From Anaerolinea sp. (GTDB taxonomy: Bacteria > Chloroflexota > Anaerolineae > Anaerolineales > Villigracilaceae): a stretch of 64,000 bases of DNA. The position numbers and the translations under genes are program-made. This document shows positions 34,506 to 42,554 of this stretch, in pieces. The notes under the pieces were generated by a model. The model saw only the letters and a program-made list of their open reading frames with translations. It did not search any database and had not been told where the DNA came from. Within the stretch, counting starts at the first letter, position 1. Each line of letters opens with the position of its first letter. Where the stretch lies: the NCBI GenBank assembly GCA_020723805.1, contig DYID01000001.1:62001-126000 (forward strand), read 5' to 3'.

Positions 34506-37094
34506 ATGAAAGCAAAGTGGTTCAGTGTATTGTCAGCCGTGGTCATTTTGACGCTCGCGATTGTGCCGGTTGCCGGCGCTGGCGATGGCGTGACCAAGGT
34601 GGAGCCGCTTGTCCCGGTTCCCTCGGCTGACTCAGGCGAATTTGTAAACGAAACGCCCGACTTGTGGTTTGTGGAATTCGCCAGTAAACCTCTGGCAGAT
34701 GGCGGTTCCAAGACCCTGACGGACGCCGATAAGGCGAAGTTCCGCGCCGCTGCCGCAGCAAAGGGGATCCAATTTACAGAGCGGTTTGCCTTCAATAATT
34801 TGTGGAATGGTGTTTCCATCAAAGTAAATCCCGCTGATGTCAACAAACTAAAGACATTGCCCGGTGTGGTGGCGGTGTATCCGGTCATTTCCATCCCGCT
34901 GCCGCAGACGTTCGACAATGCCAGCCCCGAACTGGCGACCGCCATTCAAATGACCGGCGCCGATATTGCCCAGAACGAGATGGGCTACACCGGTGCAGGC
35001 GTCAAAGTGGCGGTGATGGATACCGGTGTTGACTTCGATCATCCCGACCTGGGCGGTTGTTTCGGTCCGGGCTGCCGCGTGGCGTATGGCTATGACTTCG
35101 TCGGCGATGCGTTCAACGCCGATGAGACTTCTCCCACCTACAACCCGATTCCTTCCCCCGATCCAATCCCCGATGACTGCAACGGTCATGGTACGCACGT
35201 GGCGGGCATCGTCGGCGCGAACGGCACGGTGAAGGGCGTGGCGCCCAATGTCACCTTCGGCGCATACCGCGTCTTTGGCTGCTCCGGCTCCACCACTGCG
35301 GATATTATGATCGCCGCCATGGAGCGCGTGCTGGCGGATAAGATGCAGGTGCTCAACATGAGCATCGGTTCCGCCTTTACCTGGCCCCAGTACCCGACCG
35401 CCGTCGCCTCCGACCGTCTCGTCAAGAAGGGCGTGGTGGTGGTTGCCTCCATCGGCAACAGCGGCGCCAACGGTTTGTACTCGGCTGGCGCGCCGGGCTT
35501 GGGCAAGGACGTGATCGGCGTTGCCTCTTTCGATAACACCCATAACACTGCCAACGTCTTCGAAGTAAACGGCAGAGACATTGGCTATCTGCCCATGTCG
35601 TTCTCGGGACCCGTTCCCACCTCTGGCACGGAAGAAATCGTGTACGTTGGTCGCGCTTGTAATGTGGATCCTCTGCTGGTCAATCCGGCTGGTAAAGTAG
35701 CGCTGGTGGTTCGCGGCGCCTGTACTTTTGCCGAAAAAGCCACCAATGCCATCAACGCCGGGGCAACAGCGGTTGTCATCCACAACAACGCAGCGGGTCT
35801 CTTCAGCGGTACGCTGGGCGCTCCCATCGGCGATGGCAGCGTGCCGGTCGTTTCCATCTCACTGGCAGACGGCATGTACATCCGCTCGCAGACTGCGCCG
35901 GTGATGATGACCTGGACCGACCGCATCGGTTCCTTCCCCAACCCGAACGGCGGCTTGATTTCCTCCTTCAGTTCCTACGGTCTCGCTCCCGACTTGAGCC
36001 TGAAGCCTGACATCGGCGCGCCGGGCGGCAACATCTATTCCACCTTCCCGCTGGAATTGGGCGGTTATGCCACCCTGAGCGGCACTTCCATGTCCTCGCC
36101 GCATGTGGCGGGCGCGGTGGCTTTGCTGCTCGAAGCCAAGCCGAAACTGAAGGCGCGCGACGTGCGCGGCATTCTGCAAAACAGCGCCGACCCGAAAGTC
36201 TGGTGGGGCAGCCCCGCCTCGGGCTTCCTGGATAACGTCCATCGCCAGGGCGCCGGCATGCTCGATATTGACGATTCCATCCGAGCGACGACTGTCATTA
36301 CCCCCAGCAAGATTGCCACCGGCGACTATTGGGAAGTGATGGATCCGTGGGTGCAGCCGATTGACGTGACGAACAACTCCAACACACCGGTGACTTACGA
36401 TATCACCTACGTCAACGCCCTTTCCACCGGCGGCGTGATCACCCCGTCCTTCTGGCTGTCGGATGCTTACGTTGAATTCAGCGAGTCGACCATCACGGTG
36501 CCGGCTTGGAACAAGTACACCATCGAGGCTTATATCCATGCCGCAACGGGTCCTGTCAACGGTATCTACGGCGGTTACATCGTCTTCACGCCGCGCGATG
36601 GCGGGCAGGTTTACCGCATCCCCTATGCCGGCTTCGTGGGCGATTATCAGGGCATTCAGGTGCTGACGCCGACCGCCAACGGCTTCCCGTGGCTGGCGAT
36701 CAGTTACCAGGGTTCCTTCTACGGACCTGTCACCGGTCCCGCCGACTGGGTGTACACCATGCAGGGCGAGGATGTGCCGTGGATTTTGGCGCACTTCGAC
36801 CATCAGGCTGAAATCGTCCATATCCACATCTACAAGGCAGACGGCACTCCCGTTCACCCGGTTCACAACTATGCCTACGCTGAAAAGTACTTCCCGCGCA
36901 ACTCTACCTCTTCGGGCTTCTTTGCCTTCGCGTGGGACGGTAACCGCATGAGCGAGAACGGCAAGATTGTGAAAGCCCTGCCGGATGGCGATTACATCCT
37001 TGAACTGGAAGTCCTCAAGGCAGGCGGCGATCCGGGCAATCCCGATCATTGGGAGCACTGGATGTCGCCCGTCATTCGCATTGACCGTCCATAA
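34506..37094 (+). CDS. Secreted S8 (subtilisin-like) protease with PA domain, under c-di-GMP control
   Basis: A signal peptide (to about residue 26) and an I9-type propeptide (about 50-125) precede the catalytic domain. The triad is visible: Asp172 in VAVMDTGVD, His228 in GHGTHVAG and Ser528 in SGTSMSSPHVAG. A PA domain is inserted before the Ser (about 365-460, VALVVRGACTFAEKATNA). The C-terminal about 270 residues are Fn3-like beta-domains. GAGGAG lies eight bases before the ATG; a GTG one codon earlier is possible. The riboswitch links its synthesis to the motile/sessile switch that c-di-GMP governs, so it may process surface proteins or biofilm matrix. Confidence 0.93.
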   Translation: MKAKWFSVLSAVVILTLAIVPVAGAGDGVTKVEPLVPVPSADSGEFVNETPDLWFVEFASKPLADGGSKTLTDADKAKFRAAAAAKGIQFTERFAFNNLWNGVSIKVNPADVNKLKTLPGVVAVYPVISIPLPQTFDNASPELATAIQMTGADIAQNEMGYTGAGVKVAVMDTGVDFDHPDLGGCFGPGCRVAYGYDFVGDAFNADETSPTYNPIPSPDPIPDDCNGHGTHVAGIVGANGTVKGVAPNVTFGAYRVFGCSGSTTADIMIAAMERVLADKMQVLNMSIGSAFTWPQYPTAVASDRLVKKGVVVVASIGNSGANGLYSAGAPGLGKDVIGVASFDNTHNTANVFEVNGRDIGYLPMSFSGPVPTSGTEEIVYVGRACNVDPLLVNPAGKVALVVRGACTFAEKATNAINAGATAVVIHNNAAGLFSGTLGAPIGDGSVPVVSISLADGMYIRSQTAPVMMTWTDRIGSFPNPNGGLISSFSSYGLAPDLSLKPDIGAPGGNIYSTFPLELGGYATLSGTSMSSPHVAGAVALLLEAKPKLKARDVRGILQNSADPKVWWGSPASGFLDNVHRQGAGMLDIDDSIRATTVITPSKIATGDYWEVMDPWVQPIDVTNNSNTPVTYDITYVNALSTGGVITPSFWLSDAYVEFSESTITVPAWNKYTIEAYIHAATGPVNGIYGGYIVFTPRDGGQVYRIPYAGFVGDYQGIQVLTPTANGFPWLAISYQGSFYGPVTGPADWVYTMQGEDVPWILAHFDHQAEIVHIHIYKADGTPVHPVHNYAYAEKYFPRNSTSSGFFAFAWDGNRMSENGKIVKALPDGDYILELEVLKAGGDPGNPDHWEHWMSPVIRIDRP

Positions 37095-37123
37095 TCGTTG
37101 AGCGTCAAGTGTAAGTAACTAAT

Positions 37124-37196
37124 GTTACGCGGTAGGCGAGACTTATCTCGCGTTTTCAGGCGACATAAATGTCGCGGCACGGATAAACTGCGTAAC
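37124..37196. repeat. Cloverleaf-type dispersed repeat, copy C (reverse orientation)
   Basis: Read on the minus strand it has GTTACGC, the hairpin GCGACATTTATGTCGC, the spacer CTGAAAA, an imperfect GCGAGATAAGTCTCGC hairpin and GCGTAAC. It lies 29 bases past the protease stop. Confidence 0.8.
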
Positions 37197-37209
37197 CTCC
37201 GTAAGTAAA

Positions 37210-37246
37210 TCAGGCTGGCAGAGAACCTCTGCCAGCCTGAACTTTT
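37210..37246. terminator. Bidirectional terminator between convergent genes
   Basis: A perfect 14-bp stem (TCAGGCTGGCAGAG with CTCTGCCAGCCTGA, loop AAC) is followed by ACTTTTATT. It separates the protease gene from the convergent lipoprotein gene. Confidence 0.85.
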
Positions 37247-37766
37247 ATTCCTTCGGAAGCGCATCCAGCGGAAGCGCCGACGGGTTCTCACAATAGACGA
37301 CCGTTTCGCGCAGGTCGGTGTGATATTCAAAGGTGCGCTCGGCGGCTTGCAGGCGGATCAGGTAGCCGGGGGTGAGAACCTGCAGATACATCGAGGAAGG
37401 GTTCGGGCATCCCAGGCTGGAGTCGGGCCAGGTGACGGCGGCGGCTTCCTTGAACTGTATCTGTTCCGCGGGGATGGTGAAGCGCTTTGCCAGGTCTTCG
37501 GTTGCGATGGCAATCAATTTTTGGAGGGTGGGGTCGGAAGGATCAGGCATGGATGGGGAATCTCCCTGAAGGGCTGGATCAGGCGAGGGTGTGGAAAGAG
37601 GCGTAAGTTCCACCAGCGGGGTGGCGTTGGGCGAATTTTGCGGCGGCGATGCCGGTTCTTCCAGCGGCGGCGCTTGAGGTTCTCCCGGCGTCAGATTCCC
37701 GCTTCCTCCGCATCCTGTCAGAGTCAGTATCAAGACGAATACAAACCAAAGCCAATACTTCTTCAT
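37245..37766 (-). CDS. Lipoprotein of unknown function with Pro/Thr/Ser stalk
   Basis: The lipobox LTGC (Cys19) follows a good signal peptide (MKKYWLWFVFVLILTLTGC). Residues 25-85 are a Pro/Ser/Thr-rich stalk. The C-terminal domain (LIAIATEDLAKRFTIPAEQIQFKEAAAVTWPDSSLGCPNP, then GYLIRLQAAERTFEYHTD) occurs in small secreted proteins of related bacteria as far as I recall, but has no known function. I chose the ATG directly before the signal peptide, which has AGGAGG upstream. It is divergent from the second S8 protease. Confidence 0.72.
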   Translation of the reverse strand: MKKYWLWFVFVLILTLTGCGGSGNLTPGEPQAPPLEEPASPPQNSPNATPLVELTPLSTPSPDPALQGDSPSMPDPSDPTLQKLIAIATEDLAKRFTIPAEQIQFKEAAAVTWPDSSLGCPNPSSMYLQVLTPGYLIRLQAAERTFEYHTDLRETVVYCENPSALPLDALPKE

Positions 37767-37891
37767 GGAAGGAACCTCCTGGATACTTTGCACAATGTGG
37801 GCAGTTTAATCCGAGACGATATATGCAGCGTAAATGTTCCTTGCATTGGTTTGCCGAAGGTGAGATGTAACCTTTTGAAATCATGCGAGGC

Positions 37892-37920
37892 TTGCTTTTT
37901 GGATGTTTTTGTACTATAAG
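37892..37920 (+). promoter_or_regulatory. Possible promoter of the second S8 protease
   Basis: TTGCTT and TATAAG are separated by 17 bases. The leader to the ATG at 38097 would be about 170 bases. It holds a G-rich stretch (37952-38010) and AAGGAGGTTCGATAGGCTC, part of a dispersed repeat word, but I see no known riboswitch in it. The rest of 37767-37891 is A/T-rich without clear features. Confidence 0.4.
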
Positions 37921-38096
37921 TTTTTCTCGAATCATAAATCCGTCTCAATGTGGGGGTGTGGGTAATCCGGCACTGGCAGCAGGATGTGCGGGGCGGTGAA
38001 TTACGTTGATTTTGTTCTAAAGGAGGTTCGATAGGCTCACAAACAAAGACTGTTGTTCATGACATCTCGTAAACCAACCTTGAAGAGGAGAGTATT

Positions 38097-39476
38097 ATGA
38101 AACGGTTCGCTTTCACGACAATGATGATTGCTGTTTTGGCGGTTGCCCTTGTCATCCCAGCCGGAGCGGCTCCCAGCGGCAAAATGATGGGGATTAACAT
38201 TCTGCTCAAGACCGATGTAACCCCCGCCATTCTTGCGGATTTGGGTGTGTATGGCAAGGTGCGCGATGTGATTTACGAAATTGACGCGCTCACCATGCAG
38301 GTTCGCGAGGGAGACCTGGCGAAAATCCGCGCACTGCCGTATGTTGCCGCCGCCAATCCCGATGCCGAACGGAATGGCGCCCCGGTGGATACGGTGGCTG
38401 TGACAGATTTCCTCAACGGTCTGAGCACCTGGGACCTGGATGCAGTCAACGTGACCGATTTTGGCTTTGCCAACCGCCAGGTTCCCTACGATGGGACGGG
38501 CGTGTATGTGGCGGTGCTGGATACCGGTCTGGTGGATAGTTGGCGGCAGGTCTTTCCGCAAGAGCGCATTGCCGAGGAATTTGCCAAGTCCTTCGGCGGC
38601 GGAGGCGGTGAGGTGGGAAATGTCTCCGAACAGCCCAATAAATGGGAACATGACCAGAACTCGCACGGCACTCATGTGACCAGCACCATTCTGGGGTACA
38701 GCCTGCGCGGCGTGCCGGTCAACGGCGTGGCGCCGATGGCAACGGTGATACCGGTCAAGGTGCTTAATCAAAATGGTTCCGGCTGGTCTTCTGTGGTTGC
38801 CCGCGGCATCGTCTATGTGGCGGACTTGAAGGCTGGACCGCTGGCGGCGTATCCTGTGGTGATCAATATGTCGTTGGGCGGACCGGTATTGGACGCCGTC
38901 GAAAAAGCCGCGATTGATTACGCTATTGCAAAGGGCGTAATCATTGTTGCCTCGGCGGGCAACAGCGGTGATCGCGGCATGGGCTATCCCGGCGCGTATG
39001 CCCCGGTCATTTCGGTGGCGGCTTCCGGCTGGGTGGGGGAGTGGGCGCCGGCAGGCAACCGTGCCTGGTGGTACAACAGCAATGTTGCCGAACCCACCAG
39101 CCCGGCAGATTTCTACATCACCGACTTTTCGAGCCGCGCCAAACCCGGTCAGGACCTGGATGTTGCCGCGCCCGGTTCGTGGGTGGTGGGTCCCTTCAAA
39201 ACCAACAGCAGCAACGAACCCACCTACTACTTCCTGGGAGGAACTTCGATGGCAAGCCCCCATGTGGCAGGCATTGTGGCATTGATGGCGCAGAAATATC
39301 CCGCACTCACCGCACCTCAGGCTGAGACCATCCTCACCGGCGCCGCCATTCCGCTTCCTCCGGGATGCCGGAATGTTCTCGAGCCAACGGGCGTGGTGAC
39401 AACCTTCTGCTGGGGCGCTGATGCCACCGGCTCGGGTTTGATTACCGCCGACGCGGCACTCTCTGCCGTCCCCTAA
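38097..39476 (+). CDS. Secreted S8 (subtilisin-like) protease
   Basis: The 459-residue protein has a signal peptide (to about residue 23), an I9-like propeptide (about 30-90) and a compact subtilisin domain. The triad is Asp142 (VAVLDTGLVDSW), His190 (SHGTHVTST) and Ser384 (GGTSMASPHVAG). It lacks the PA domain and C-terminal extensions of the first protease, so it is a distant paralogue. GAGGAGAG precedes the ATG. A strong terminator lies 25 bases past the stop. The substrate is unknown. Confidence 0.93.
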   Translation: MKRFAFTTMMIAVLAVALVIPAGAAPSGKMMGINILLKTDVTPAILADLGVYGKVRDVIYEIDALTMQVREGDLAKIRALPYVAAANPDAERNGAPVDTVAVTDFLNGLSTWDLDAVNVTDFGFANRQVPYDGTGVYVAVLDTGLVDSWRQVFPQERIAEEFAKSFGGGGGEVGNVSEQPNKWEHDQNSHGTHVTSTILGYSLRGVPVNGVAPMATVIPVKVLNQNGSGWSSVVARGIVYVADLKAGPLAAYPVVINMSLGGPVLDAVEKAAIDYAIAKGVIIVASAGNSGDRGMGYPGAYAPVISVAASGWVGEWAPAGNRAWWYNSNVAEPTSPADFYITDFSSRAKPGQDLDVAAPGSWVVGPFKTNSSNEPTYYFLGGTSMASPHVAGIVALMAQKYPALTAPQAETILTGAAIPLPPGCRNVLEPTGVVTTFCWGADATGSGLITADAALSAVP

Positions 39477-39501
39477 ACCAAACTCGTCAACTGTTTCTTC
39501 C

Positions 39502-39536
39502 AATCCCCTGCGGGACAAACCCGGCAGGGGATTTTC
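39502..39536 (+). terminator. Rho-independent terminator of the second S8 protease
   Basis: AATCCCCTGC pairs with GCAGGGGATT, with an inner GGG/CCC extension, and is followed by TTTTCTTAT. Confidence 0.88.
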
Positions 39537-39625
39537 TTATACTCTTTCTACACAGCGCCGCCTCTTTTCTTATACTTTCGAAATACACTACGCTCAACTC
39601 AATCAAACAATCAAGGAGTCGAGCC

Positions 39626-40018
39626 ATGACCTTCTATCTGCAAACTTACCCGTATCACCGTCCGTACCGCCACATGCACCGCCGCTGGGTGGAAAATGAC
39701 CAGCACGCCCTGGGTGTGAACATTCGCGAAGAGGACGACGCCTATATCCTCTCCGCGCTTGTGCCGGGGCTCACTGCCGAAGATCTGGATATTCAGGTGC
39801 TGGATGATGTTGTCCGCATCGAGGGCGAGTACAAACAGGATGACAAAGAATACCTGATGCAGGAACTGCCGCGCGGTTCCTTCTCGCGGACCTTGCGCCT
39901 GCCTGCCCCTCTCGACGCCGACCGCGTGGAAGCGAAAATCGCCGACGGCGTGCTGACGCTGACTCTGCCCAAGGCAGAATCTGCCAAACCGAAGAAGATC
40001 AAAATCAAGGTCAAGTAA
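39626..40018 (+). CDS. Hsp20/alpha-crystallin small heat-shock protein
   Basis: The 130-residue protein has the alpha-crystallin domain (about 30-118): NIREEDDAYILSALVPGLTAEDLDIQVLDDVVRIEGEY, then PRGSFSRTLRLPAPLDADRVEAKIADGVLTLTLPKAE. A short Lys-rich tail (KPKKIKIKVK) ends it, with the I-x-I type motif in IKIKV. These are ATP-independent chaperones that hold unfolding proteins. AAGGAG precedes the ATG. A strong terminator follows immediately. Confidence 0.95.
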   Translation: MTFYLQTYPYHRPYRHMHRRWVENDQHALGVNIREEDDAYILSALVPGLTAEDLDIQVLDDVVRIEGEYKQDDKEYLMQELPRGSFSRTLRLPAPLDADRVEAKIADGVLTLTLPKAESAKPKKIKIKVK

Positions 40019-40034
40019 GAAGCGCAGACCTGTT

Positions 40035-40075
40035 GAGACGAGACCGCGTGGAAAAGCGCGGTCTCGTCTCTTAAT
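40035..40075 (+). terminator. Rho-independent terminator after hsp20
   Basis: A perfect 14-bp stem (GAGACGAGACCGCG with CGCGGTCTCGTCTC, 8-nt loop) is followed by TTAAT. The T-run is short. Confidence 0.75.
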
Positions 40076-40084
40076 CCCAGCGGG

Positions 40085-40090
40085 TATAAT
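40085..40090 (+). promoter_or_regulatory. -10 box of the BMP-like lipoprotein gene
   Basis: GGTATAAT lies 29 bases before the GTG start, with TTGGAGAA as the ribosome-binding site between. Confidence 0.5.
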
Positions 40091-40119
40091 TCGCCCATTC
40101 CCGTCTTTGGAGAATTCTC

Positions 40120-41115
40120 GTGCGTTTTCGACTGTTTATCCTTCTCATCCTGATTGCCCTGTTGAGCGCGTGCAGCGCAGAGACGCCCACTGCCGCACCG
40201 TCCGCAGTTCCCTCTGCCACCGCCGCTGTCCCCACGCTCACCCCCACACCGACCGTCCCTCTTGCCGTCCTCGTCCTGCCCGCCGACCTCGAACCGGAAG
40301 CATCCAACCTCTACCAAAAAACCGTCTATGACCTCACGCAGGCTTCGGGCATGCGCTTTCAAGTGCGCAATCACCTGACGACCGCCGACCTCGAACCGGG
40401 GCTGAAGATCGTCATTGTGCTTTTTGAAGATCCCGGTCTTGCGGCGCTTGCGCCTGCCGCGCCGCAGGTGCAGTTCCTTGCCATTGGCATTCCGGGCATC
40501 ACGCCCGGCGGAAACGTCAGCGTGTTGGGAGATACCTCCCAGGCTGAGGTGGTCGGCTTTCTGGCGGGATACACCGCCGCCATGCTCACCGACGATTATC
40601 GCATTGGCATGTTGATGCCCAAGGACAACAACGACGCCATCCGCATGTTCAACTCCTATGCCAACGGCATGAGATATTATTGCGGTTTGTGCCGCCCCTA
40701 CTTCTTCCTGCCCTGGTCGTTTCCGCAGTATCTCGAAATCCCCGCTGATGAAGACCCCAATAACTACGATGCCTACGCCGACATTCTCATCCTCCAGCGC
40801 AAGGCAGGGACTCTCCTGATTCACCCGGCGATTCAGACCCAGGATTTGGTGGATTACATCGGCACCACCGGCGTGTATATGATTGGAACTGTCACCCCGC
40901 AGCAGCGCCCAGCGGGCTGGGTGATGACAATTCAACCGGACACCGTCAAAGCCATCCAGACTGCCTGGTCTCAACTGCTCGCCGGGCAGGGCGGCGTGAC
41001 GGTTCAGGCTCCCCTCGGCTTGAGCGATGTGGACCCCAGCCTACTCTCCCCGGGAAAACTGCGGCTCGTTCAACAAACGCTGGATGATTTGCAGGCAGGT
41101 TTAATCGCGCCGTGA
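40120..41115 (+). CDS. BMP-family-like substrate-binding lipoprotein
   Basis: A lipobox LLSAC (Cys18) and a Thr/Pro linker (about residues 20-46) precede a periplasmic-binding fold of the basic-membrane-protein type. Features are LAVLVLPADLEPEASNLYQKTVYDLTQ, GDTSQAEVVGFLAGYTAAMLTDDYRIGMLMPKDNN and a ligand-site-like GMRYYCGLC. BMP-type proteins bind nucleosides or act as solute receptors. No ABC permease or ATPase gene is adjacent, so it may be a stand-alone receptor. The start is GTG, supported by GGAG. Confidence 0.7.
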   Translation: MRFRLFILLILIALLSACSAETPTAAPSAVPSATAAVPTLTPTPTVPLAVLVLPADLEPEASNLYQKTVYDLTQASGMRFQVRNHLTTADLEPGLKIVIVLFEDPGLAALAPAAPQVQFLAIGIPGITPGGNVSVLGDTSQAEVVGFLAGYTAAMLTDDYRIGMLMPKDNNDAIRMFNSYANGMRYYCGLCRPYFFLPWSFPQYLEIPADEDPNNYDAYADILILQRKAGTLLIHPAIQTQDLVDYIGTTGVYMIGTVTPQQRPAGWVMTIQPDTVKAIQTAWSQLLAGQGGVTVQAPLGLSDVDPSLLSPGKLRLVQQTLDDLQAGLIAP

Positions 41116-41119
41116 AAAA

Positions 41120-41153
41120 CTGACCCCCCCGCTCAAAGCGGGGGGGTCAGTTC
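41120..41153. terminator. Bidirectional terminator between convergent genes
   Basis: A perfect 14-bp stem, CTGACCCCCCCGCT with AGCGGGGGGGTCAG (loop CAA), lies between the BMP-like gene and the convergent receiver gene. Flanking TTC on one side and GTTTTTC on the minus strand fit termination from both directions. Confidence 0.8.
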
Positions 41154-41178
41154 AAAAGGAGGAGAAACCAGAAGGAAG

Positions 41179-41622
41179 TTACACAGCCGGTGATACGCTG
41201 AGCGGACCGGTGGGATACTTTTTACGCTGCCCATGTCCCAGCCATGCCATTGCCTTGACGACCAGCACCGCCGGATTGATGGGCTTCACCAGGCATTCAT
41301 CCGCGCCTGCTTGATTGGCTTCCATCACGTCTTCAACGGTGTTTGCCGAAGTGAGGAGAAGGATCGGTCCGCGGCTGGCGTTGCGCAGTTCCCTGAGCAT
41401 CGAATTGCGCGCCGCCTTGGGAAGTTTCATGTCCACCAGCATCAGCGAGGGACCGACCAGCCGCGCCGTTTGCAGGGCATTGGCGACAGTCGTTTCGGAA
41501 AGCACAATACAATTCCTCTGCTGGAAGAGCGCTTCCAGCGCAGAGATGTCCTCCGGGTGGTCGGATGCGATTAACACCGTATGGAGGGGGATCGTGTCAA
41601 TATCCGTTTTCCAAGTAACCAT
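41179..41622 (-). CDS. Stand-alone response-regulator receiver protein
   Basis: The 147-residue protein is a single REC domain with no output domain. The phosphoacceptor is Asp64 (LMLVDMKLPKA), with Thr90 (LLLTSANT) and Lys112 (LVKPINP) as the switch residues. The usual acidic pair near the N-terminus is weak (IASDHPED). It could relay phosphate or bind a partner kinase. Its upstream region is shared with the divergent leader/GNAT transcript. The two sensor kinases upstream lack an adjacent regulator, but no link is shown. Confidence 0.85.
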   Translation of the reverse strand: MVTWKTDIDTIPLHTVLIASDHPEDISALEALFQQRNCIVLSETTVANALQTARLVGPSLMLVDMKLPKAARNSMLRELRNASRGPILLLTSANTVEDVMEANQAGADECLVKPINPAVLVVKAMAWLGHGQRKKYPTGPLSVSPAV

Positions 41623-41646
41623 AAATCAACCTTTCGCTCTGTTTAC

Positions 41647-41676
41647 TTGACGGAAAACAAACCTGCATGTTACACT
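41647..41676 (+). promoter_or_regulatory. Promoter of the GNAT leader transcript
   Basis: TTGACG and TACACT are separated by 18 bases. The predicted start near 41683 leaves about 35 bases before the leader ATG. Confidence 0.55.
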
Positions 41677-41717
41677 CACCGCGCTGGTAAATTTCACAGA
41701 AAGGAGACGCACGAGAC

Positions 41718-41816
41718 ATGGCAATGAACATCGTCACCATCATCGCGAAGTCGTTCCGCCTCGAAAAAGGCGGCGCTGGTTTCGTTCCTTGTCGTAGTGC
41801 GCCTGCTCGCCGGTAA
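41718..41816 (+). CDS. Putative 32-residue leader peptide of the GNAT cluster
   Basis: An ATG preceded by AAAGGAG opens a 32-codon frame that ends at TAA. The peptide runs MAMNIVTIIAKSFRLEKGG and ends CRSAPARR, so its C-terminus is strongly basic. The codons for Ser-Ala-Pro contain AGTGCGCC (41796-41803). This is exactly complementary to GGCGCACT (41848-41855) in the arm of the following terminator. A ribosome paused or absent here would change which pairing forms. This is the classic layout of a translation-coupled attenuator. I do not recognise the peptide. Confidence 0.6.
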   Translation: MAMNIVTIIAKSFRLEKGGAGFVPCRSAPARR

Positions 41817-41839
41817 TTTACACGCAGTATCGGTAAATG

Positions 41840-41876
41840 ACAGCCGCGGCGCACTCGCCCGTGGCTGTTTTTTTTA
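41840..41876 (+). terminator. Attenuator terminator upstream of the GNAT genes
   Basis: ACAGCCGCGGCG pairs with CGCC-(C)-GTGGCTGT around a CACT loop (about 12 pairs, one bulge). It is followed by a run of eight T. It lies 23 bases past the leader stop and 65 bases before the first GNAT start. Confidence 0.85.
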
Positions 41877-41882
41877 TTTAAT

Positions 41883-41928
41883 CCTCACCCCAACCCCTCT
41901 CCCAACGGGAGAGGGGCAAGGGGTGAGG
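41883..41928. repeat. Dispersed hairpin repeat at the first GNAT ribosome-binding site
   Basis: CCTCACCCC with GGGGTGAGG and CCCCTCTCCC with GGGAGAGGGG form a 19-pair stem. The Shine-Dalgarno GGGGAGGAG of the first GNAT gene abuts its 3' end. Confidence 0.85.
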
Positions 41929-41941
41929 GGAGGAGCTAACC

Positions 41942-42520
41942 ATGTTCGACATTCAAACCCAATTGTTCGAAGGACGCGACATCCGTTTCGGGCCCATTGA
42001 CCATGAAAAGGACCCGCAGGTCGAATCCAAATGGACGCATGACTCGGATTTCATGCGTCTGTATGACATCGAACCGGCGCGCCCCCTGTCGCCGGCGATG
42101 GTGAAGAAAAAGTACGAGAAACTCGAAAAGGAAATCGAAGAATCAAAGAACCTCTTCTACTTTGCCATCCGCGCCCGCGAAGATGACCGCCTGATCGGCA
42201 AAGCCATCATCAGCCGCATCGAGTGGTCCAACGGCAACGGCTGGATCGAACTCGGCATCGGCTCGGCGGATGACCGCCGCAAGGGATACGGCGCGCAAGC
42301 CCTGCAAATGCTACTCCGCTTCGCTTTTGCCGAGTTGAACCTGTATCGTGTGACGGCGCGCGTGCAGGAATATAACCAAGCCGCCATCGCCCTGTTGAAA
42401 AAGTTCGGCTTCAGCGAGGAAGTGCGCCGGCGGCAGGCGCTGGAGCGTGACGACCGCCGCTGGGACCTGCTCGTTTTCGGCTTGTTGAAGGACGAATGGG
42501 TGAAGCAGCCTCAGGCGTAG
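41942..42520 (+). CDS. GNAT acetyltransferase 1 (RimJ/RimL-like)
   Basis: The 192-residue protein has the GNAT acetyl-CoA site (IELGIGSADDRRKGYGAQALQMLLRFAFAELNLYRV), followed by NQAAIALLKKFGFSEEVRRRQALERD, as in RimJ/RimL-type N-acetyltransferases. The acceptor may be a protein N-terminus or a small amine such as an antibiotic; the sequence does not tell. GGAGG lies at a good distance. It is the first of four GNAT genes in one direction and follows the candidate leader/attenuator. Confidence 0.88.
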   Translation: MFDIQTQLFEGRDIRFGPIDHEKDPQVESKWTHDSDFMRLYDIEPARPLSPAMVKKKYEKLEKEIEESKNLFYFAIRAREDDRLIGKAIISRIEWSNGNGWIELGIGSADDRRKGYGAQALQMLLRFAFAELNLYRVTARVQEYNQAAIALLKKFGFSEEVRRRQALERDDRRWDLLVFGLLKDEWVKQPQA

Positions 42521-42554
42521 GCTGAAGCGGATTTTCATCCGAAAGGAGAATGCA

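Noticed and set aside
37920..38096. A second c-di-GMP riboswitch before the second S8 protease
   Set aside because: The G-rich leader lacks GGACGCAAAG and the GNRA hairpin, and there is no terminator before the gene.
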